Shown in pieces: positions 58,868 through 64,000 of a DNA stretch of 64,000 nucleotides. How positions within the stretch are numbered: the stretch's first letter is position 1; each line of letters starts with the position of its first letter. Source of the DNA: Hippopus hippopus. Lineage: Eukaryota > Mollusca > Bivalvia > Cardiida > Cardiidae. The notes beneath the pieces are model-generated. The model was given only the letters and a program-made list of their open reading frames with translations, was not told the DNA's origin and did no database searches. The stretch is taken from positions 21,047,558-21,111,557 of the forward strand of contig OX328112.1 in NCBI GenBank assembly GCA_946811185.2, written 5' to 3'. Both the position numbers and the translations under genes were made by a program.

Positions 58868-58894
58868 GTTACAAAGCCTGTTGCAGATGAACCT
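58868..58894 (+). CDS. KIAA2012: KIAA2012-like, exon 22 (27-nt microexon)
   Basis: Nine codons, phase 0 to 0, encoding VTKPVADEP. The acceptor is TTGTCTAG at 58867 and the donor GTAAGG at 58895, both good. With exon 20 it gives two microexons before the coiled coil. Skipping either keeps frame. Confidence 0.55.
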
Positions 58895-59994
58895 GTAAGG
58901 ATGATGATATTCTTTTGCCGACTAAATAAGTTAACGCCTTTGTACTTTTTACTTACGTCAAACATGGAGAATTAGTCATTTAATTTTGTGAACTATTTTC
59001 TGTGAATTTGAATTATATTTCAAATGATTTTAACATTCATTCAATTTTGATTTACTTTCCTTTTTATCTGAATTCTTATTTCAGTTCTAACATTTTTATT
59101 TAAAGTGTGAATTCTCTTCTTTTAGTTGTTATTGGCCCATTACGATGCACTTGTTATAGACATACTACTTAAACGAAGGAGAAATATTCGGAGCCGTATT
59201 TTCCATTGCCTATAAACAACACTACATCTCTTTCCTTAAATGTTTGCTAAAGCTATTAGATAAGGAGTTGTATTTGTTTTGGTTTACAGCTGCTTGTTTT
59301 ATATGGCAGTTTTAGGTATGACAAAACTCAGGTCAGTGTGATCTTCTCTGACTATTCCATTTTGAAACCAATATTTCTGTCTAAGCACAAATGGAATGCA
59401 TTGTTGGAACTGATTACAGGCAATGCAAACAGGATTTTCCTACAAGTATTTCTTTTATATATTTTTGCTTTGTGCCCTACGTTAACGGGTAAAAGGTTGA
59501 TACAGAATCGTTTGCATAGTAATGGGGTTACACTAAAGTATTTTCTCTTGTTTTTTTTCGTATTTATAATATATATTAGTATTTGTTACTGTGACGAATC
59601 CGTTATTGTAGTTTGTAACTAGTGTGATATTCATATGTAGTGAGTTCCTTTCTCGATTTCTCACTAAATAATTTCCTTTTTTTAAAAACCTTTTGGAAGG
59701 TTACTTTTTACGGTATCATTAATAAGAAGAAAATATTTTAACCTTCATTTTTGTACCCTTTCAAGAATTAATATGAATTTAGCTACATGTACCTACATTT
59801 GATTTGTCATCTGCAAATGGGTTATGGTCGACAGGGAGGACAAAGTCATGACTTTCATCAGTGCTCATTTGATCAAAATATCTCATAAAATATTAGACAA
59901 CAAAGATCCATAACTAGATTATTTTGATCTACCATATTTGCAAAGCCCCCAAAGTAGTGCTCAGGTTTTACAGGATTCATTCTTATTATTTCAC

Positions 59995-60164
59995 GTGTCC
60001 GTATTCACCAACCATCCTTAGACTCTTTACCCAGAATCTTCTGACTCTGAAAATAACACAACTTTCGATTGGATAAAGCAAATAACGTGTTACTTTCAAA
60101 TTTAGAAAATCTCAGATATATAGACTGAAAAATTATCTTAAGAATGGTTAGTGAATACGGCCCC
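59995..60164. mobile_element. Short inverted-repeat element
   Basis: The left end GTCCGTATTCACCAACCATCC pairs with the right end, which on the other strand reads GGCCGTATTCACTAACCATTC. About 170 bp, no coding. It fits a MITE of unknown superfamily, unrelated to families A and B. Confidence 0.6.
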
Positions 60165-60926
60165 CATTTTCTATACACTTACACTCTGATTGGATAAAAT
60201 AAAACTTTCTAGTCTGTAGCTCCCTGTGATAGAGAATGAGTCAAAATCACGTAGATTTAGAAGTATATCATCTCCTGATTTATGATTTCTTAACCATGCA
60301 ATGTTACATTTTATTTCCCTCGCTTTTTATAAGTATAATGCTGTGTTTATGGCTTAAGTTTCATGAGGATAATCAATATTTGAGAACATGAAACGTCAAG
60401 TAATGAAAGAATTTCCTCTCGTTCTAGCGAAGTAAATGAAACGTTTCATTACATACTGAAATGTCATTGAAAAAAAAAAGAGAGAAACTGAAGAGGTCTT
60501 TTGGTTCAAAACAATTGTTTCCGTGTTAAATCAAGATCTTTTAAGATTTTTCTTTTAATTTCTTAATTTATAAAGTTTAATAACGTTTCCCAATTAACTT
60601 TTTCCAGAGAAATATCTTTGTCTCTCAAGATTGTTTTCAGAAAGCTTTTACATTTACATCTGCTAGTTTTCGTTGAGTTAAATTACCACTTTCTTGTTTC
60701 CTTAAAATGTACATGTAGCCTGTAATATTCAGTCATCATTTCAGAAGTACAAAATAATGATTTCAAAATTGTAATATACCTTTCATACTATTACTTGTGT
60801 GTCAGAGAATGTACTCTTATATAATACTTCATAGGATTTGAAAGGCCCTGCTTTTAGGCTAACAGAAAACCTTTAAAATAAGTTCAAATGAGTTTGCTTT
60901 AATATTTGATGAGATACATTCTAGAT

Positions 60927-61110
60927 AAACCCTTATAAGACGACGAGATTTTAGACTTTTCCAAAGTGGAAGCTTTTGCAGTTGACAAATAAATGGTTGG
61001 TCGTATTATAGAATTAGTTTTTGAAAAGTTTGGAAACGTTGTAGGAAAGGAGAAAAAATGCTTTAAATCAGCGGCAATATTGATGAAGACCGTAATTTGT
61101 CCTTTTTAAT
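60927..61110 (+). mobile_element. Family A MITE, diverged
   Basis: ACCCTTATAAGACGACGAG, TTTAGACTTTTCCAAAG, GCTTTTGCAGTTGACAAA and GTAGGAAAGGAGAAAAAATGC match family A. The second arm is eroded. Confidence 0.5.
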
Positions 61111-61253
61111 ATTTCATCAGACCTTTCCAAATGTTTGTACTATTTAACAGGACTTGATATTCGCTTTGTTTTGCATTTGATATCTGTTGATTAATGGAAT
61201 TCTCTGAGAGCAACTGAAGAAAATCTTGGATAAAAATAACTGTTTTGATTTAA

Positions 61254-61465
61254 CTCTTTACCAGAAAATTTTAGGCTTGGCCAAATTGAAAGCATTTGCA
61301 GACAACATTTTAAATGTTTCTCAAAACATAAAATTGTTCTTCCATAGAACAGAAAACATTGTGGGAAAAGAAGAAATGCTGGTTAGCAGCATTTCTCCGT
61401 TTCCTACAATGTTTTCAAAAGTCTTCCTTCTCAGGGCCTTTGAAAGGCCTTCTACAGTGACATAA
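61254..61465 (+). mobile_element. Family A TTAA MITE
   Basis: TTAA at 61250-61253, start CTCTTTACCAGAAAAT, TTGGCCAAATTGAAAGC, hairpin AGAAATGCTGGTTAGCAGC, CAATGTTTTCAAAAGTC. It lies about 100 bp upstream of exon 23. Confidence 0.65.
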
Positions 61466-61568
61466 TTAATGGAAAACCTGCAGGTTAAATATATTCATTA
61501 AACAGTGAAAGACTGGTGAGTGATTTTGTTAACCTGGTATTGATACGATAGTTTTGTTAATCTTTTAG

Positions 61569-61777
61569 AGTGAAGCTGATAAACTTCGTTTAATCTCAAA
61601 TCGTGAAGCTAGAGCGGCCAAGAGAGCGGCAGCAGCCGAAAAGCGTCGTCAGGAGGTTGAGAGAAAGAGAAGAGAACGTGAGGAACAGCTAAAGAAAGAG
61701 AAAGAAGAACAGGAAAGACAGGAAAAATTAAAGATTGAATTAGAGGAACAGAGGAAGAGAAAGGAAGAAGAAAGAAG
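61569..61777 (+). CDS. KIAA2012: KIAA2012-like, exon 23, coiled coil (DUF4670-like)
   Basis: Starts phase 0 after TCTTTTAG at 61568 and ends phase 2 before GTATTT at 61778, about 70 codons. It encodes a long charged helix: ISNREARAAKRAAAAEKRRQ, then EVERKRREREEQLKKEKEEQ, then repeated EEQRKRKEEER. The core pattern (E/A-K-R-R-x-E-V-E-R/K-K-R-R-E-x-E-E-Q) is very close to the start of the coiled coil I remember in human KIAA2012. This is the strongest identification in the window. The coil should continue in exons beyond the right edge. Confidence 0.85.
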
Positions 61778-64000
61778 GTATTTATAAGATTCTGTTTCTA
61801 CTTTTTTCATATAAATATGAGCTATGCTCCGGAAAAAGATGGTTCATTGTATGATACTACGCATGCAATCACATAATTGTGGATCCATAGAATCCATTTT
61901 GTATAGCAATCGACTGAATCGTGAGGTAATCTGGTCGCTTGACATGCAAAAGATTAACCAGTAGCAAATAGTTTCGATCCATGTCAACCTGAGCGGATTG
62001 ATGGATCGATACTTTTTTTTAGATGCATGAAGCCTTTTTTTTTATTAGAGCATGGCTTATACGTTTTCAAATGGACTTGTGATGCTTTGCATAATTCTTT
62101 GTTCAATTTTTTATGCATTTGTTTTCTTGTCATTGCGAGTAGTTTTCCAATTAATCAATTGCAATTTAGAAGTAGGGCGCTTATTTTTGTAAAGGGGACA
62201 GGGTTGTTTTTGTATTGTTCTTTTTTTTAGAAGTACATGTAAAAGATGTACTATGTGATGTCTGTGCAAGTAGATGGTCCATTTGAATATACATGGGAGC
62301 CATTTGCAGTATCAAAACCATAACATTTTATATCGTGTTATCTGCTCTAAGATTTTTTTGTCATGATTCTCTTTATGTGTGTTCTAATTTACTTAAATAA
62401 TTAGATCTTAAAGCACTGCATTTTTATTTCTTTTTAAGAATTTTAAATTTCCTTTTTATATATATAGGAAAGAGGATTGATATTGTTTTCCTGCTTACTG
62501 TATAAATGCTTTGAAAAACCCAGTATTATGTTGATATTGTACTTTTCATGTGTGCCAACAGGAAATAAATTCATTGTTGGCGAAAAACAAAAACGTTAGA
62601 CACATTACAAACTCGTGCAGTTGAGTTTTTGTCGTTCAAAAACACACCGCTTAATTTAAAAAAAAAAAAAAAGATTGTACATAACGATTAAAAAAATCTC
62701 CACAAAAAGTCCTTCCTTTTCGTTGTTTTCAAATATAAATTGTCTTTATTGATGATGATAATTCACATTAAAAAAAATTGTAAAAGTTATTTTATTTTTT
62801 CGGGATGTAATGAGTTGACTCGCTTTATTGTTCGAAAGTCTGTGCATGAGCGAATGGCAGTTTTCTTGATTTGCTGAGGAAGTGAATAGGTCACTATATC
62901 AATTGTTTCATACGCATGGGGGAGCACCTTTTTCTATAATCTTACAGTCTTAAAAATGATCATTAGGTCCTTCAACATATAACAAGGGCAGATACTAGCT
63001 CCTGATATTTTATGTAGAGGTGGACATTTACCCACGTATTTGCGGACATTGGCATCAAATTAACCACGAGATTTGGCACTCTGAAGAAGCCTTTGCGCGA
63101 TTGTGTATCTTGTAATGCAAAATGTTTGATAAATCATTTTGTTTTCAGATGATCTTTGAAAATTAACTTTTTATCTTTCTTGTCAAAATGTTAAAAAATT
63201 CAAGGTGCAAAAGTACAGCCCCACTGCATCTAATTGAAATTTTGGTCAGTAGTTCAAAACTATGTAGTGGATGAATTTTTTGTGCAGTTTTATCTTGATC
63301 TTTGACTTATGCAAATAGCTGTTTAAGTCGCTATTTGCTGGAAAAGAGTTATCGGTCAATAATTTCTAAAGGAAGTGTTCAAAAAGTATGCTAAAATTTG
63401 CCCACGCTTAGATTTTCCTCATATTGTGTTTACTGTTGCCATGGATAAAGCAGTTATGAAAAAGGTGATTTTAATCGAAATACCCAATAGGAGGAGACAT
63501 TACAGCTACTTGTAGTACACCGTGGCCAGAAAAGAGGGTTAGCAGTAACCCACCAATCAGATTTGGCAAATATGGCTTAACTCATAAAAAGCTGTGTAGG
63601 ATTCGAAATAGGAATTATTAGTATTTATTTCGATACAATTTCTAATTGAATTCTTGATCTAGTTTTCAATAAAGAATCAATTTATTATTAAAAAATTCTC
63701 AAAAAGTGACAAAAATGAAATTAAATTTGAAGTTCAAGGGTTTAGAACGGAACCTTAGAAGCCTAGGCTAGATATTATATTTTCTGAAAATTAAGTTGCA
63801 TATGTTTTCTTTGTGTTCCAAAAAGTACAGTAAAATTCCGAAACCGGTAAAACGTTTTTCTATGCCCCCCGCATCACTAGAGGGGGCATATAGTTTTTCA
63901 CCCTGTCTGTCTGTTTGTCTGTTGTTTGTTTTTCTTTTAAAAAAAATAGGCATAGCTTTTGTAAGTGAAAAGGCTTTCATAAAAATTGTACTCTTTGTGA
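61778..64000 (+). other. Intron (right edge)
   Basis: 2.2 kb after exon 23. No further exon of the coiled coil was found. It ends inside a (CTGT)n-bearing element that starts near 63862. The rest is AT-rich with nothing recognised. Confidence 0.5.
63862..64000 (+). repeat. (CTGT)n element, cut by the window edge
   Basis: Starts ATGCCCCCCGCATCACTAGA and GGGGGCATATAG, a small palindrome (GCCCCC/GGGGGC), then a CTGTCTGTCTGTTTGTCTG run. Same plan as the elements at 17.1 and 30.2 kb. Confidence 0.55.

Larger units (their letters stand above)
58895..61568 (+). other. Intron 22
   Basis: 2.7 kb. A short inverted-repeat element at 59995-60164 and family A copies at about 60927-61110 and 61254-61465. 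The last ends about 100 bp upstream of the coiled-coil exon. Confidence 0.5.
1221..61777 (+). other. KIAA2012: KIAA2012-like gene, internal part (23 exons)
   Basis: Twenty-three exons were assembled by hand from AG/GT splice sites and codon phase. Every junction keeps one open frame, giving about 1,296 codons. The product is mostly low-complexity: Ser/Thr-rich at the start, acidic in the middle, Lys/Pro/Glu-rich later, ending in a charged coiled coil in exon 23. The family call rests on that coiled coil and on a GPDG motif in exon 2, both compared with human KIAA2012 from memory. That protein has no established biochemical function; I recall enrichment in ciliated cells and testis but cannot confirm it here. 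The gene begins before the window and continues past it. An alternative is an unrelated coiled-coil protein with a similar composition. Confidence 0.7.

Overview
This is an intron-rich, AT-rich eukaryotic window with no bacterial-style operons. It most likely comes from a bivalve mollusc. That is an inference from the repeats: families built around (CCGT)n runs, short palindromic elements and a tRNA-derived SINE of kinds I associate with bivalve genomes. The window does not identify the species.

One protein-coding gene on the + strand spans almost the whole window and runs off both ends. I assembled 23 internal exons (about 1221 to 61777, about 3.9 kb of coding sequence, about 1,296 codons). 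Their splice sites and reading phases join without conflict. The last exon encodes a charged, helical, Arg/Glu/Lys-rich coiled coil that I recognise as like the C-terminal part of vertebrate KIAA2012 (DUF4670 family, from memory). A short GPDG motif in exon 2 also fits that family. The rest is low-complexity Ser/Lys/Glu/Pro-rich sequence, probably disordered. No start codon, final stop codon or promoter is in the window.

Most of the remaining DNA is intron packed with mobile elements. (1) At least two dozen copies of a short element of about 210-227 bp (family A), flanked by TTAA, with a near-perfect central hairpin. (2) About ten copies of a second palindromic family (family B), also TTAA-flanked. 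Both look like non-autonomous piggyBac-type MITEs. (3) A decayed mariner with intact inverted repeats (12490-13836) and a second, more eroded mariner relic (about 32945-33800). (4) A tRNA-derived SINE with an 11-bp target duplication nested inside a family A copy (25600-25908), and an older copy of the same SINE near 12110-12250. (5) A TA-flanked element with CCGTATTTTCCGG ends that hosts a nested family A copy. (6) Several long elements made of a (GTCC)n run followed by tandem 145-165 bp units. (7) A segment of about 2.2 kb with long imperfect inverted ends (about 49155-51319), followed by a tRNA-Lys primer-binding-site motif next to Pol III boxes.

Layout: 1-12 kb, exons 1-4 with scattered palindromic elements; 12-14 kb, mariner and SINE relics; 15-27.5 kb, exons 5-11; 29-31 kb, two tandem-unit elements; 31.6-41.4 kb, exons 12-17 (several small in-phase exons); 43-44.5 kb, a long 144-bp tandem element; 45.5-46.7 kb, Pro/Glu/Lys-rich exons 18-19; 47-53 kb, a large repeat-filled intron; 53.4-61.8 kb, microexons and the coiled-coil exon.
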